From Nitrospirota bacterium (GTDB lineage Bacteria > Nitrospirota > JACRHL01): DNA of 64,000 nucleotides. How positions within the stretch are numbered: position 1 is the first letter of the stretch; each line of letters begins with the position of its first letter. The notes beneath the pieces were generated by a model. That model did not search any database and was not told the DNA's origin. It worked only from the letters and a program-made list of their open reading frames with translations. The stretch spans positions 1 to 64,000 of the forward strand of contig JACRHL010000023.1 of assembly GCA_016212085.1 (NCBI GenBank), given 5' to 3'. Positions 8,713-17,020 of this stretch are shown here, piece after piece. The position numbers were made by a program, and so were the translations under genes.

Positions 8713-9767
8713 GGCGCCACCCCCTCGACGCAGGGCCGCCGCCCCTCGTCCCACAATTCGATGGCGTGCAGGATCTCGCGCGGAACCCGGCTGCGGAATT
8801 CGGCCAGGTATTTGGCCATGCGCAGCAGGTGGTGCAGCTCGTCGAAGCGCCCCAGGCGGTACAGGCACTCGCCGTACCAGGGCACGGACGAGAGCTTGTC
8901 GCCGCTGCCGTAGGCGATGGGGCGCAGCATGTCGGCGGCCTCGGCAAGCTGCCCGCAACGGCACAGCATGCGCCCCACCGCCGTGGATACCTCCGGGTCG
9001 CCGGGCCGCAGCGCAAGGCACTGGCGGTAGGCGGCCAGCGCCTGGTGCCGGAGGTCGTGCACCCGCTCCTCATCCCACAGCCCCACGTAGGCATAGTTAT
9101 CCAGGTGGCGGGCCAGTTCCAGCCATGCCGGGTAGTCCGACGGGTGGCCCTCGGCGACGCTGGCCAGGTGGTTGGCGCGCTCCGCGTGGTCGTTCTCGAT
9201 GCGCGCGACGGCGATGGCCGCCTGCGAGCGCAACTGGGGATCGCGAAGGGCCAGCCGCAGCGACGGCGCGAACATGGGCTTGAAGTCCTTGGCGATCAGC
9301 ATCAGCAGGGTGTGTTTCTCGTCCGTGTCGCCGTAGCGGATCAGGTCGGTGAACGACAGCACCGCCGCGCCGGAGGCCGGCTTTTCGCGGCCCGAGGCGA
9401 TGTTCTCGAACAGGGTGTCCCACTGCCCCGGAGCGCCTTCGCCGAACAGGGAGCGGCGCCACGCCTCGAAGCCCCCGGGGCGGCGCCCGAACACCCGGTG
9501 CAGCGCACCCGTCCACAGGGCGCCCAGGGCGCCCACCGGGCCCAGGGCCGCCGTCGCCAGGATGTACAGCTCGCCGATGCGCAGGGGGTGATGGCGCCGC
9601 CGGTAGCTGTGGCGCCACAGCAGCAGCAGGGCGACCACGCCCAGGTGTCCGGCAATCACCCACCCCGGCGGGCGGCCGCCCAGGAGCGCCCAGGCGAGCC
9701 CGCTCTCGGCGGCCAGCGCCCCGCCCAGGACCGTTGCGGCCTCCGCCCGCCATAACCACCTAGTCAC
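8709..9767 (-). CDS. pelE: PelE-like membrane/TPR scaffold
   Basis: A 352-residue protein with two N-terminal membrane segments (about 12-30 and 36-55) and a helical hairpin near 70-95. The cytoplasmic part contains HEAT-like and TPR-like helices (about 160-340, e.g. ALRPGDPEVSTAVGRML). This matches PelE topology and length (about 330). In characterised systems PelE bridges PelD and PelF in the synthase complex. The start GTG overlaps the pelD stop by eight bases, and the stop overlaps pelF (ATGA). Confidence 0.85.
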   Translation of the reverse strand: MTRWLWRAEAATVLGGALAAESGLAWALLGGRPPGWVIAGHLGVVALLLLWRHSYRRRHHPLRIGELYILATAALGPVGALGALWTGALHRVFGRRPGGFEAWRRSLFGEGAPGQWDTLFENIASGREKPASGAAVLSFTDLIRYGDTDEKHTLLMLIAKDFKPMFAPSLRLALRDPQLRSQAAIAVARIENDHAERANHLASVAEGHPSDYPAWLELARHLDNYAYVGLWDEERVHDLRHQALAAYRQCLALRPGDPEVSTAVGRMLCRCGQLAEAADMLRPIAYGSGDKLSSVPWYGECLYRLGRFDELHHLLRMAKYLAEFRSRVPREILHAIELWDEGRRPCVEGVAP

Positions 9768-10860
9768 CGTCGTGCCCTCCGCGATGGGTGGCGCGCCAGG
9801 GCGCCGGGGGGGTCAGGACGCCGCCGTGCATGGCGGCGCCGATCGCCTGCCCGTCCCGTGGGGTGTCCGCGCCGTCCGCAAGGGTGGCGGGGGCCGCCTC
9901 CCTTGCCAGGAACGGGCCCGGCGCGCCCTCGCGGCCACGGCGGCGCACGTCGGCCAGGGCCACGCCGATCCATTCGCAATTGATGCGGAAGCTCTCGACG
10001 GACTGGGAACCCAGTTCCATGAAGGCGAGCTGCTCCACCTTCAGCATGCCGAATGCCTCGCCGGAGGCGGGGTCGATGAGCGGGCCGGCCAGCACGCCCT
10101 GGTCGGCGAGGAACGGCCGGTCCTTGGGGTCGCCAACGCACAGGTAGTGGTGCTGCGCGATCACGCGGCGGAACAGCTCCGAATCGGGGTTGAACTCCCG
10201 GTCCCACCGTTCGTCCTCCTGCCACCCCTCCATCAGGACCGGCCGCAGGCGGCCCCGGGTCATCACGAAGATGGAGAATTTTTCCGGGTGCACGAGTTCT
10301 CGGGTCACCTCTGCGGCGCCCGCCAGGAGGCCCTTCTCGTCCACATTGGCCACGGCGCGGGAGATGGTCCTGGCGGCCTCGCAAAGGGTATGGGTGGTAC
10401 GCACCTGACCCGCGATCTGGCCTTCCAGCATCCGCGCGGTGCCCTTCAGGTCGTTGTAGGCGGTGGTGATCACGTCCAGTTGCCGCCGCGCCTGCGCCGC
10501 CCGTGCCTGGGTCGTGGCGCGATCGCGCAACTGCGCGGATCGCATGCCGCCCAGGATGCCCGCCGCCAGCACCCACAGCAGCGGCAGCTGGGTGACGGCG
10601 AACATGTACTGGTAACGGTCCTGGGTCAGGGCCTGGGGCGGCAGGTTGCCGGCAAGCTGGGCCACGCCGGCCGCGGCCGCCACGATCAGGCCGGGCGCCA
10701 GGCCGTGGCGGGCGCTGACGGCCAGGACGATCACCCAGAAGGGGTGTGGCGAGAAGGCCGCGAAACGCGTGCCGTCAAACCAGGTGTGGTCGGCCCACAG
10801 CGCGCCGCCGAGGAACAGCGCCGCCACGATATAGGGTGTTTGCGTGCGTTGATTGGACAT
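9760..10860 (-). CDS. pelD: PelD-like inner-membrane protein with GAF domain but no GGDEF domain
   Basis: The protein has 366 residues, against about 455 in Pseudomonas PelD. About four membrane segments (residues 8-110) lead into a coiled-coil-like stretch (115-170), then a GAF domain (about 175-310, including FGMLKVEQLAFMELG). The last ~50 residues are low-complexity and Gly/Pro/Ala-rich. The degenerate GGDEF domain that carries the RxxD c-di-GMP site in Pseudomonas PelD is absent. Post-translational control by c-di-GMP may therefore be lost or may reach the complex another way. ATG start; the preceding barrel gene ends 50 bp upstream. Confidence 0.85.
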   Translation of the reverse strand: MSNQRTQTPYIVAALFLGGALWADHTWFDGTRFAAFSPHPFWVIVLAVSARHGLAPGLIVAAAAGVAQLAGNLPPQALTQDRYQYMFAVTQLPLLWVLAAGILGGMRSAQLRDRATTQARAAQARRQLDVITTAYNDLKGTARMLEGQIAGQVRTTHTLCEAARTISRAVANVDEKGLLAGAAEVTRELVHPEKFSIFVMTRGRLRPVLMEGWQEDERWDREFNPDSELFRRVIAQHHYLCVGDPKDRPFLADQGVLAGPLIDPASGEAFGMLKVEQLAFMELGSQSVESFRINCEWIGVALADVRRRGREGAPGPFLAREAAPATLADGADTPRDGQAIGAAMHGGVLTPPAPWRATHRGGHDGD

Positions 10861-10910
10861 TTTCCGTCACCCCCGACATGGGTTATCGGGCCCGTTTTCC
10901 GGCCCCCCCG

Positions 10911-12497
10911 TTACGAATCCCCCCACGCATCGGGTGCCGCCGGACGCCAGACCAGCGACACCCCGTATTCCCGCACCGTGTCCCCGCCGCCCCGGTTCGC
11001 GTTGATGGAGCGGCCCGCCTGCAAGGCCAGCTCCAGGTTCGCGTTCAGGCGGTAGACGAGATGCAGGTTGGCGAACAGCCCGTTGTCGTTCATGCGGTCG
11101 TACGCATACCCCGCGCCGGCGCCATAGTGCAGCCGCTGTCCCGATGCGCCATAGGACACGCCCGCGGCGTGGACCTCCCGGTCGGTGACCGGCAGCGGGC
11201 GGAAACGGCCCCCGCCCGGGGCCGCGAAGGTGATGACGTGGCCCAGGTATTCCGCGTCGAGGGTGTAGCTCAGCAGGAATCCCGGCGTCCGCCCGTAGTG
11301 GAGGGCGCCGCTCAGTCCGCCGCCGTTGGCCACCCGGCGCTCGGCGATCCAGTAGCGGTTGGCGGATACGCCGATGGACCCGTGCAGCAGTCCGCCCAGG
11401 GGCCGGCGGTGGGCGATGGCAAGGCGGTCTTGCAGGCCGTCGTCGGCCACGCCCTCCACGTAGTCGAAATAGGGGCGGTGATAGATGGCGTCCAGCTCCG
11501 TCTCCTCCGGCCAGCCACCGTTCCGGTGGGACATGCGGAAACCCGTTCCCTCCGGGTTGACCAGCATCCCGAGCTGGGTTTCCGCGCCGTCGGGCCAGTC
11601 GTGCCCGAACCACAGCTCGGCGCTGCCCAGGTGCCGGTCGACGGCGGTGACCGCGCCGCTGGCGCGCCGCACGCCGTCGATGCTCAGGTGCCGGTCCTCG
11701 GCGCGCACCCCGGCCACGCCGCGTTCGCCCCACAGCATCCGGCCGCTGGCGGTGGTGATGGTCTGCCGGTCGGCACCGTCCACGTCGCGCACCAGGGCCT
11801 GGAGCCGGGAGTGGGGGCCGTGTTCCCGCGCCAGCCGCGCTCGGGCCGGCCCGGCGCTTTCCGGCGCCAGCGTCTGCGCGTGGGCATAGCCGTTCAAGGC
11901 GCCGCGCCAGTCGCCCAGGCTTTCCGTCACCCGCGCCAGGTCCGTGGCCAGGGCGCCGTCGTCCGGGGCGCCCTGGGACAGTTGCCGCAGCAGGGCCTGG
12001 GCTTCCTTGAGGTCGCCGCCCTGCGCCAGGGCCAGGGCGCGCAGGTGGTCGATGCGGCCTTGGCCGCTGTTGTCCGCCGGGCGTTCCGCCGGTTCCTCCA
12101 GGGGCATGGCCGCAAGCGTGATGGCGACCCCGCCGGCGGTGCCGGTGACCGTGTAACGCACCGGGCGGCGGGACTCGATCAACAGGGTGTCGTAACCGTA
12201 ACGGACCCCCGCGATCCACGCCGGCAGACGCTCCGGGAGCGTCTGGAGCGGCGCATCGCCCAGGGGCTGGTCGAAACGCAGCCAGAGTGTCTGCTGATCC
12301 AGCTGCACCTCCACGGCGTGCGCCGGTTGCGGCCAGCCCAGGGTGATGCGCGGGCCGTCGTCGGCCGCGGCCACGTCGACCGTTACCGGGCCCGGCTGGG
12401 CGGCCGCCGTCGCGGCGGTCAGCCACAGCGCCAGCAAGGGCTGGGCCAGCCGGGCGAGCCGGTCGCGGGCGGCGGGTCGCATGGCAGGGGTGGCCAC
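10911..12497 (-). CDS. Outer-membrane beta-barrel protein, separate PelB porin half
   Basis: A 528-residue protein with its own signal peptide (LLALWLTAATAAAQ). An N-terminal beta domain follows (about 38-135), with alternating pattern reminiscent of AMIN or secretin N-domains. Then come a few TPR-like helices (about 150-240) and a C-terminal barrel of alternating amphipathic strands (about 250-520) with aromatic girdle residues, ending YGVSLVW plus a short tail. In Pseudomonas the export porin is the C-terminal third of PelB. Here it is a free-standing gene starting two bases after the TPR gene. Start GTG is chosen for this spacing; an ATG lies 15 bases in. Assignment rests on order and architecture. 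Confidence 0.7.
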   Translation of the reverse strand: MATPAMRPAARDRLARLAQPLLALWLTAATAAAQPGPVTVDVAAADDGPRITLGWPQPAHAVEVQLDQQTLWLRFDQPLGDAPLQTLPERLPAWIAGVRYGYDTLLIESRRPVRYTVTGTAGGVAITLAAMPLEEPAERPADNSGQGRIDHLRALALAQGGDLKEAQALLRQLSQGAPDDGALATDLARVTESLGDWRGALNGYAHAQTLAPESAGPARARLAREHGPHSRLQALVRDVDGADRQTITTASGRMLWGERGVAGVRAEDRHLSIDGVRRASGAVTAVDRHLGSAELWFGHDWPDGAETQLGMLVNPEGTGFRMSHRNGGWPEETELDAIYHRPYFDYVEGVADDGLQDRLAIAHRRPLGGLLHGSIGVSANRYWIAERRVANGGGLSGALHYGRTPGFLLSYTLDAEYLGHVITFAAPGGGRFRPLPVTDREVHAAGVSYGASGQRLHYGAGAGYAYDRMNDNGLFANLHLVYRLNANLELALQAGRSINANRGGGDTVREYGVSLVWRPAAPDAWGDS

Positions 12498-12499
12498 GG

Positions 12500-14587
12500 T
12501 TACCGTGCCGCCGTCACCTGCCGGAGCCGTTCCAGCAGGCCGTTGCGGTACAGCATCGCCGCATACTCGCCCAGCATCGCGGCGTCGTCCGGGAAATCCT
12601 GGTGCAGCTGTTCGTAGGCGGCCACGGCCTCGGCGACGCGGCCCAGCCGGTCCAGGCTGGCGGCCACCGCCAGGCGCGCCGCGTAACCGGGCACCGCCTG
12701 CGCTTCCGCCAACTCCAGCGTGCGCCGGTAGTAGGCGGCGGCGCGGCGGTCGTCACCCAGGTTGGTCAACGCCGTGGCCATGGCGTGGGCCGCCTCCAGG
12801 TCCGCCGGGCCCCCTTGCAGGTAACGCTCCAGATACGCGGCCGCGGCCTTGTGATCCTGGCGGGAGAGGGCGGCAAGGCCCATCCAGCGCAGGGCCTCCC
12901 CGTCATCCGGAACGGCGGACAGCAGCCGCGCATAGGCCACGCCGGCGAGGGCCGTGTCGCCGGTGCCCTGCGCGAGGCCCGCGTAGCGCCGCAGCCGCGC
13001 CGGATCGCTTGCGTGGGGCAGCAGGTCGCGCAGCAGGTCCGCCAGCCGTGCGTGATTGTTGGTGGCGACCAGGGCTTGCAGGTAGATGTCCGTGGCCGCC
13101 GCGCCGCCGGGCGGGGGGCCCGCCTCGAACATGCGCGCCACCCGCTCCGCGCCGCCGCCCAGGTCCATGAGGTGTTGCAGCCAGACGATGCGCTCCGGGC
13201 CGGCGGCGTGCTCGGCGCGCCGCTGCACCCACGCCAGGGCGGCGTCGCCGGGACGCGGACCCCACAGGAAGAACAGCTCGCGCACGTCCGGGTGGTCCGG
13301 CCCGTGCGCCTCGGCGAGGGACAGGAAGATCTCCAGCGCCGCGTCCCGCTGGCCCTGGGCCAGGAGATCGAAGGCGGTCTTGCGGCGGTCGTCCTCGGAT
13401 GCCTGGCCGCCAGCAAGGCGCGCGCGCAGGTAGTGGCCCAGCTCCGCGTGCTCGCCCAGCCGTTGCAGGGTGGTCACGTACAGCGACGCCATCCGCGGAT
13501 CGTCCGGCACCAGCTCGCGCAGGTAGATCAGCGCGTGGTCATCGCGTCCGGCGGCGAGCAGCGCCATGGCGAGGCGGCGTTGCGTCTCCAGGGCCGGCGC
13601 CTGGTCGAACAGCCGCTGGGCGCTGGCCACGGCGAGCTGGGTCTGGTTGCTGTCGCTGGCGATGTGATAGAGATCCTCGAGCAGGGGGCGGCCGAGCGGG
13701 CCCTGGGTGGTCAGCCAGGTCATCACCTCGGCCTCGCGCCGGGCGGTGGCGGCCAGCCGCGCCCAGGCACCCTCCACCTCGGGCAACGGGCGCACGGCGC
13801 GGAAATAGGCGAACGGCCGCAGGCCATCGGCGGCGCGTTGGGCGGCGGCATAGGCGTTGGCCAGGTCGTTGAACAGAACCGGCGCGGCGGCCGGATCGGC
13901 GGCAAAGCCGGTGAGCGCTTGGGCCGCCTGGTCCAGGCGGCCCAGGGCCAGCAGCACCTGGAAGTGGGTGGTGCGGGAGTGGACGTCGAGGGGCGCCAGC
14001 TCGGAGCCGGTGAGCGTTCCCAGGGAGCGGGCCGCGGCGGCGGCGTCACCCTGGCGCAGTTGCAGGTGGGCGAGCTGAATGCGCTCGGCGACGGTGATGT
14101 CCGCCGCGCCGGCGAGCCGTTGCAGTGCCTGGAACTGTTTTTTTGAATCGCCGTGATGTCCGTACAGCCCCGCCAGCTCGCGCAGGCGCGCCGGGGTGGG
14201 GCTGGCGCCGTTCAGGATTTCCAGCTGGCGCTGGTAGTCCGCCAGCCGGCCGGCCTGCCAGTTGGCCGTCGCCAGCAACTCGTGACCCTTCATGTCGTCC
14301 GGGTGCGCGGCCAGGTAGGTTTCCATGAGCGCCACGGCGCGGTCGGCCTCGCCCTTGTCCAGGTATATGTGTACCAGCGGCACCAGCACCGCCACGGAGG
14401 CGTCGCCATCGGCGATGCGGCGCTGGTAGGTCTGCTCGGCGTCCGCGAACTGCCCGGCCTTGTAGCGCATGAACGCCAGCTCGCCCTCCGACGGGATGGA
14501 GAGCCAGACGGCCAGCGACGCGCCAATGGCGGAAACGGCCACCAGCCCGCCGCCGCGGTGCAGCTCCCGGTCCACTTCCGGGGTCAT
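12500..14587 (-). CDS. Membrane-anchored TPR scaffold, separate PelB TPR half
   Basis: A 695-residue protein with one N-terminal membrane segment (about 15-32, VAVSAIGASLAVWL) followed by TPR-type helical pairs to the C-terminus. Examples are YKAGQFADAEQTYQ near 42, DKGEADRAVALMETYL, and a canonical block near 590-680. It has no barrel. Pseudomonas PelB is a single ~1190-residue protein with this TPR region followed by the porin. The TPR region captures PelA and guides polymer across the periplasm. Here the two functions are on adjacent genes. The start overlaps the hydrolase stop (ATGA). Confidence 0.75.
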   Translation of the reverse strand: MTPEVDRELHRGGGLVAVSAIGASLAVWLSIPSEGELAFMRYKAGQFADAEQTYQRRIADGDASVAVLVPLVHIYLDKGEADRAVALMETYLAAHPDDMKGHELLATANWQAGRLADYQRQLEILNGASPTPARLRELAGLYGHHGDSKKQFQALQRLAGAADITVAERIQLAHLQLRQGDAAAAARSLGTLTGSELAPLDVHSRTTHFQVLLALGRLDQAAQALTGFAADPAAAPVLFNDLANAYAAAQRAADGLRPFAYFRAVRPLPEVEGAWARLAATARREAEVMTWLTTQGPLGRPLLEDLYHIASDSNQTQLAVASAQRLFDQAPALETQRRLAMALLAAGRDDHALIYLRELVPDDPRMASLYVTTLQRLGEHAELGHYLRARLAGGQASEDDRRKTAFDLLAQGQRDAALEIFLSLAEAHGPDHPDVRELFFLWGPRPGDAALAWVQRRAEHAAGPERIVWLQHLMDLGGGAERVARMFEAGPPPGGAAATDIYLQALVATNNHARLADLLRDLLPHASDPARLRRYAGLAQGTGDTALAGVAYARLLSAVPDDGEALRWMGLAALSRQDHKAAAAYLERYLQGGPADLEAAHAMATALTNLGDDRRAAAYYRRTLELAEAQAVPGYAARLAVAASLDRLGRVAEAVAAYEQLHQDFPDDAAMLGEYAAMLYRNGLLERLRQVTAAR

Positions 14588-15480
14588 GGCGCGGGCTCGT
14601 ACACCACCCGGTCCAGGCCGATGGTGGCAACGTAGGGCGAGAACCCGTGGCGGCGCTGCTCGGCGTAGGCCGCCCTGATCCCCGCCGGGTCGGCGGGGTC
14701 CCAATAGTCGAGGGTCATCACCCGCAGGTTGGGAAAGGCGCGCCGCGCGGCGTCCAGCTCCCGCACCTGGCGCTGGAAATCCACCGCGTCCGTCCGGCGG
14801 TAGGCGCCGCTCCCAAAGTCGTGGCGGGTGAACACGGACTCGCCGAGGAGCATGTCGATATGGCCACCCACCTCGGGCAGGATGGCGTATGCCCGGTTGA
14901 GCATGATCCGGGTTTTCGGAAATTGCCGGCGGATGGCGAGCACCAGTTCGGCGGCGGCGGCGCGCATCCCCGCCGCCGTGTCCGGGTGGGCCCGCTCCCG
15001 TTCGATGGGGTAGTCGAGGGTGTCGATGAACAGGCCATCGAAGCCGCGCGCCAGGATGCCGGGCACCAGCTCGTCCACGACCCGGCGCTGCCAGCGCGGG
15101 TCGCGCACGTCGATGCCGAAACTGCCCGGCCAGTCGGGGTTCTCGCCGAGGAGCACGCCGTCGGCCCGGAGGGCCTGGAAATAGCCGCGCTGGCTGCCCA
15201 CCTCGCCCAGGCTCAGATAGGCGAGCACGGTCTTGCCGCGCTCCCGCAACGGGGCCACGGGGGCGGAGTAGGCGCTGTCCAGCACCACGATGTCGAACGG
15301 GGCGAAAGCCGCGGCCGACGCGCCGGCGCCGTAATAGACCGCCCATGGCACCCCGGCCTGTTGCGCAAGGGCCGCGCCCCCCGCCGACAGGCCGAAGGCG
15401 ACGCACAGCAACACCCCCGCCCCCGTCAGCACCGGTCCCGCCCCGGTCCCCCATTGTGCCGTTACGCGTTCGTCACCCAC
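14584..15480 (-). CDS. PelA-type glycoside hydrolase (GH166-like) without the deacetylase domain
   Basis: A 298-residue exported protein whose signal peptide ends near LAQQAG (about residue 41). The rest is one TIM-barrel-type domain: VLAYLSLGEVG (85-95), GLFIDTLD with Asp153/Asp156 (149-156), and LLGESVF with Glu214, which aligns by position with the essential Glu218 I recall for Pseudomonas PelA. The protein stops where the PelA deacetylase domain would begin. That activity appears instead as the last gene of the operon. It is the first gene after the intergenic promoter region. Start GTG is taken because it gives a full signal peptide. Confidence 0.8.
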   Translation of the reverse strand: MGDERVTAQWGTGAGPVLTGAGVLLCVAFGLSAGGAALAQQAGVPWAVYYGAGASAAAFAPFDIVVLDSAYSAPVAPLRERGKTVLAYLSLGEVGSQRGYFQALRADGVLLGENPDWPGSFGIDVRDPRWQRRVVDELVPGILARGFDGLFIDTLDYPIERERAHPDTAAGMRAAAAELVLAIRRQFPKTRIMLNRAYAILPEVGGHIDMLLGESVFTRHDFGSGAYRRTDAVDFQRQVRELDAARRAFPNLRVMTLDYWDPADPAGIRAAYAEQRRHGFSPYVATIGLDRVVYEPAP

Positions 15481-15572
15481 AGTCGTGCCCCCCTCGGCAC
15501 GCGCCCACCCGCTGCCGGCCCATCTTCCCCAGGGACCTATTGGTCACGAGTTCGTAATGTCCGGCTAGTCAC

Positions 15573-15602
15573 CAAATACTCCCCCGGAACAGGTGCTGTC
15601 AA
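15573..15602 (-). promoter_or_regulatory. Candidate sigma70-type promoter of the Pel-like operon
   Basis: On the minus strand a perfect -35 TTGACA (15597-15602) is followed after 18 bases by TATTTG (15573-15578). The first gene starts about 90 bases downstream. The -10 is weak. Confidence 0.4.
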
Positions 15603-15980
15603 GCGGTCCGCCGGGTGTTTTACGGAACATTCATCCGGGTGGTGCCGGCCCGGCGGGCACGGCCGGCCGATTCGGGGCAAACCGGGTTGGCCGATGGGGC
15701 GGCGGGGATGGCGCGGGGCCCGTGAACAGGGGGGCGGAAGGCCCTTGCGAACGGCGTGAGGCGTACGGTCAGGCAAGAGGGCGCGCCGGGCGGCGCGGCC
15801 GGTGATGGGCGGAGGGTGATCCCCCGGCGCCGTGGTGTGGGGCGGGCGCGGGGGGCAGGCGCGTCCCCCCGGCTGCCCAATGCGTGAGCGCTACCGCGCG
15901 GGTTGCGGCGTTCGTTCCGGAATTGACTTTGGAATGGGCCGTTTCTTGCGGGGGGTGGCGCCGGGACCCGTGTTCGTGAC
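15603..15980. other. Gene-free spacer between the Pel-like operon and the tRNA operon
   Basis: About 380 GC-rich bases. Frames across it are short, arginine/proline-rich and mutually overlapping. I see no gene, RNA or repeat in it. Confidence 0.5.
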
Positions 15981-16014
15981 AAAAAAGGGCCTGGTCGCAC
16001 GCGCCAGGCCCTTT
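15981..16014 (-). terminator. Intrinsic terminator of the tRNA operon
   Basis: An 11-bp perfect stem (AAAGGGCCTGG/CCAGGCCCTTT) with a 9-base loop, followed on the minus strand by a run of Ts. It lies directly downstream of tRNA-His. Confidence 0.88.
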
Positions 16015-16024
16015 GGGGGGGTGG

Positions 16025-16098
16025 GGTGAGCGACGGGGATCGAACCCGCGACCACAGGAACCACAATCCTGTGCTCTACCGACTGAGCTACGCTCACC
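16025..16098 (-). tRNA. tRNA-His (GTG)
   Basis: Full cloverleaf on the minus strand. The acceptor GTGAGCG/CGCTCAC carries the extra G(-1) paired with C73 that marks tRNA-His. The anticodon loop is TTGTGGT and the T-arm contains GGTTCGATCC. A CCA tail is encoded (16022-16024). Confidence 0.96.
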
Positions 16099-16147
16099 AC
16101 GAACTGTCTCCGGGCTTTTCCCCGCCCGGCGAGAAGGGGGCGCATGG

Positions 16148-16221
16148 CGCGCCTGAGAGGATTCGAACCTCTGACCCGCGGCTTAGAAGGCCGCTGCTCT
16201 GTCCTACTGAGCTACAGGCGC
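16148..16221 (-). tRNA. tRNA-Arg (TCT)
   Basis: Acceptor GCGCCTG/CAGGCGC, anticodon loop CTTCTAA with anticodon TCT, T-arm GGTTCGAATCC, discriminator G and an encoded CCA (16145-16147). Second gene of the tRNA operon. Confidence 0.95.
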
Positions 16222-16280
16222 TTCACCTACGCGACGGGTTGTCCGCCAGCGACCATGTCTGCGCCCTGGGTGCCGCAGGG

Positions 16281-16357
<77 letters not shown>

Positions 16358-16385
16358 GTTCAATCCACTCCACAAAAGAGACGAT

Positions 16386-16415
16386 ATTCTGCAATCCGGT
16401 GCAACGGGCTGTCAA
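16386..16415 (-). promoter_or_regulatory. Promoter of the tRNA operon
   Basis: On the minus strand a perfect -35 TTGACA (16410-16415), an 18-base spacer, then CAGAAT (16386-16391). It lies about 30 bases before tRNA-Pro. Confidence 0.7.
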
Positions 16416-16445
16416 GGTGTATTCCCGGCCGGCGTCCGGTTCTGG

Positions 16446-16474
16446 TTGACTTGGCGGTGCATCCCGGATATCCT
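16446..16474 (+). promoter_or_regulatory. Promoter of dksA
   Basis: TTGACT (16446-16451), a 17-base spacer, then TATCCT (16469-16474), about 65 bases before the dksA start. It is divergent from the tRNA promoter. Confidence 0.7.
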
Positions 16475-16539
16475 TTCCAATTCGATCCAGTAGGGCCTTT
16501 GGCCCGTTTCGTCTTACTCAGTTGATAGGGGCTGTACCG

Positions 16540-16920
16540 ATGACGGAGGGTACGACTGCCAGGAACTTCGACGAAATCCGCGACCTGCTCGACAGGCAGC
16601 GCAAGAGCATCCTGGCCATGTCCGAGGAAATCATCGCCAACGGCGCCATGGGCACCGATGGGACCAACTTTCCCGACATGAGCGATCAGGCCACCGCCGA
16701 GCAGGATCAAAGCCTGAACATCCGCATGCGCGGCCGCGAGCAGAAGTTGCTGATCAAGATCGAGGAGGCGCTGGAGCGCATCACCGCCGGCACCTATGGC
16801 ATCTGCGAGTCGTGCGAGGAGGAAATCGCCTACGAGCGCCTGAAGGCCCGCCCGGTGACCACCCTGTGCATCGACTGCAAGACCGAGCAGGAGGCCCAGG
16901 AGGCCATGAGCCCGGAGTAG
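16540..16920 (+). CDS. dksA: DksA/TraR-family RNA polymerase-binding transcription factor
   Basis: A 126-residue protein that binds the RNA polymerase secondary channel and, with ppGpp, adjusts transcription initiation. The coiled-coil tip motif DxxDxA is present (Asp46, Asp49, Ala51). The C-terminal zinc finger is Cys-x2-Cys-x17-Cys-x2-Cys (CESC...CIDC, about residues 89-113). It is shorter than E. coli DksA (151), lacking most of the N-terminal extension. ATG 16540 is chosen; an upstream in-frame TTG would add six residues. It has its own promoter upstream and an intrinsic terminator downstream, so it is probably monocistronic. Confidence 0.9.
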   Translation: MTEGTTARNFDEIRDLLDRQRKSILAMSEEIIANGAMGTDGTNFPDMSDQATAEQDQSLNIRMRGREQKLLIKIEEALERITAGTYGICESCEEEIAYERLKARPVTTLCIDCKTEQEAQEAMSPE

Positions 16921-16962
16921 TTTCGGCCCCCATGCGGGCCCGCCCGCGCGGGCCACGATTTC

Positions 16963-16997
16963 AAAGCCGCCCCCGCCGTGTGCCGGGGCGGCTTTTT
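16963..16997 (+). terminator. Intrinsic terminator after dksA
   Basis: A GC-rich stem (AAAGCCGCCCC paired with GGGGCGGCTTT) followed by a T run. It may also serve elbB, which converges from the right. Confidence 0.88.
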
Positions 16998-17020
16998 TGT
17001 GGGCCATTTACAAGACCCCG

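Noticed and set aside
12500-15454. One 984-residue protein starting at 15454
   Set aside because: The first ~290 codons run in a shadow frame over the PelA-type hydrolase. The real start is ATG 14587, which overlaps the hydrolase stop and begins just before a membrane helix.
15481-15980. A c-di-GMP riboswitch or other RNA leader before the Pel-like operon
   Set aside because: I found no conserved riboswitch core or leader terminator in this spacer, only a candidate promoter.
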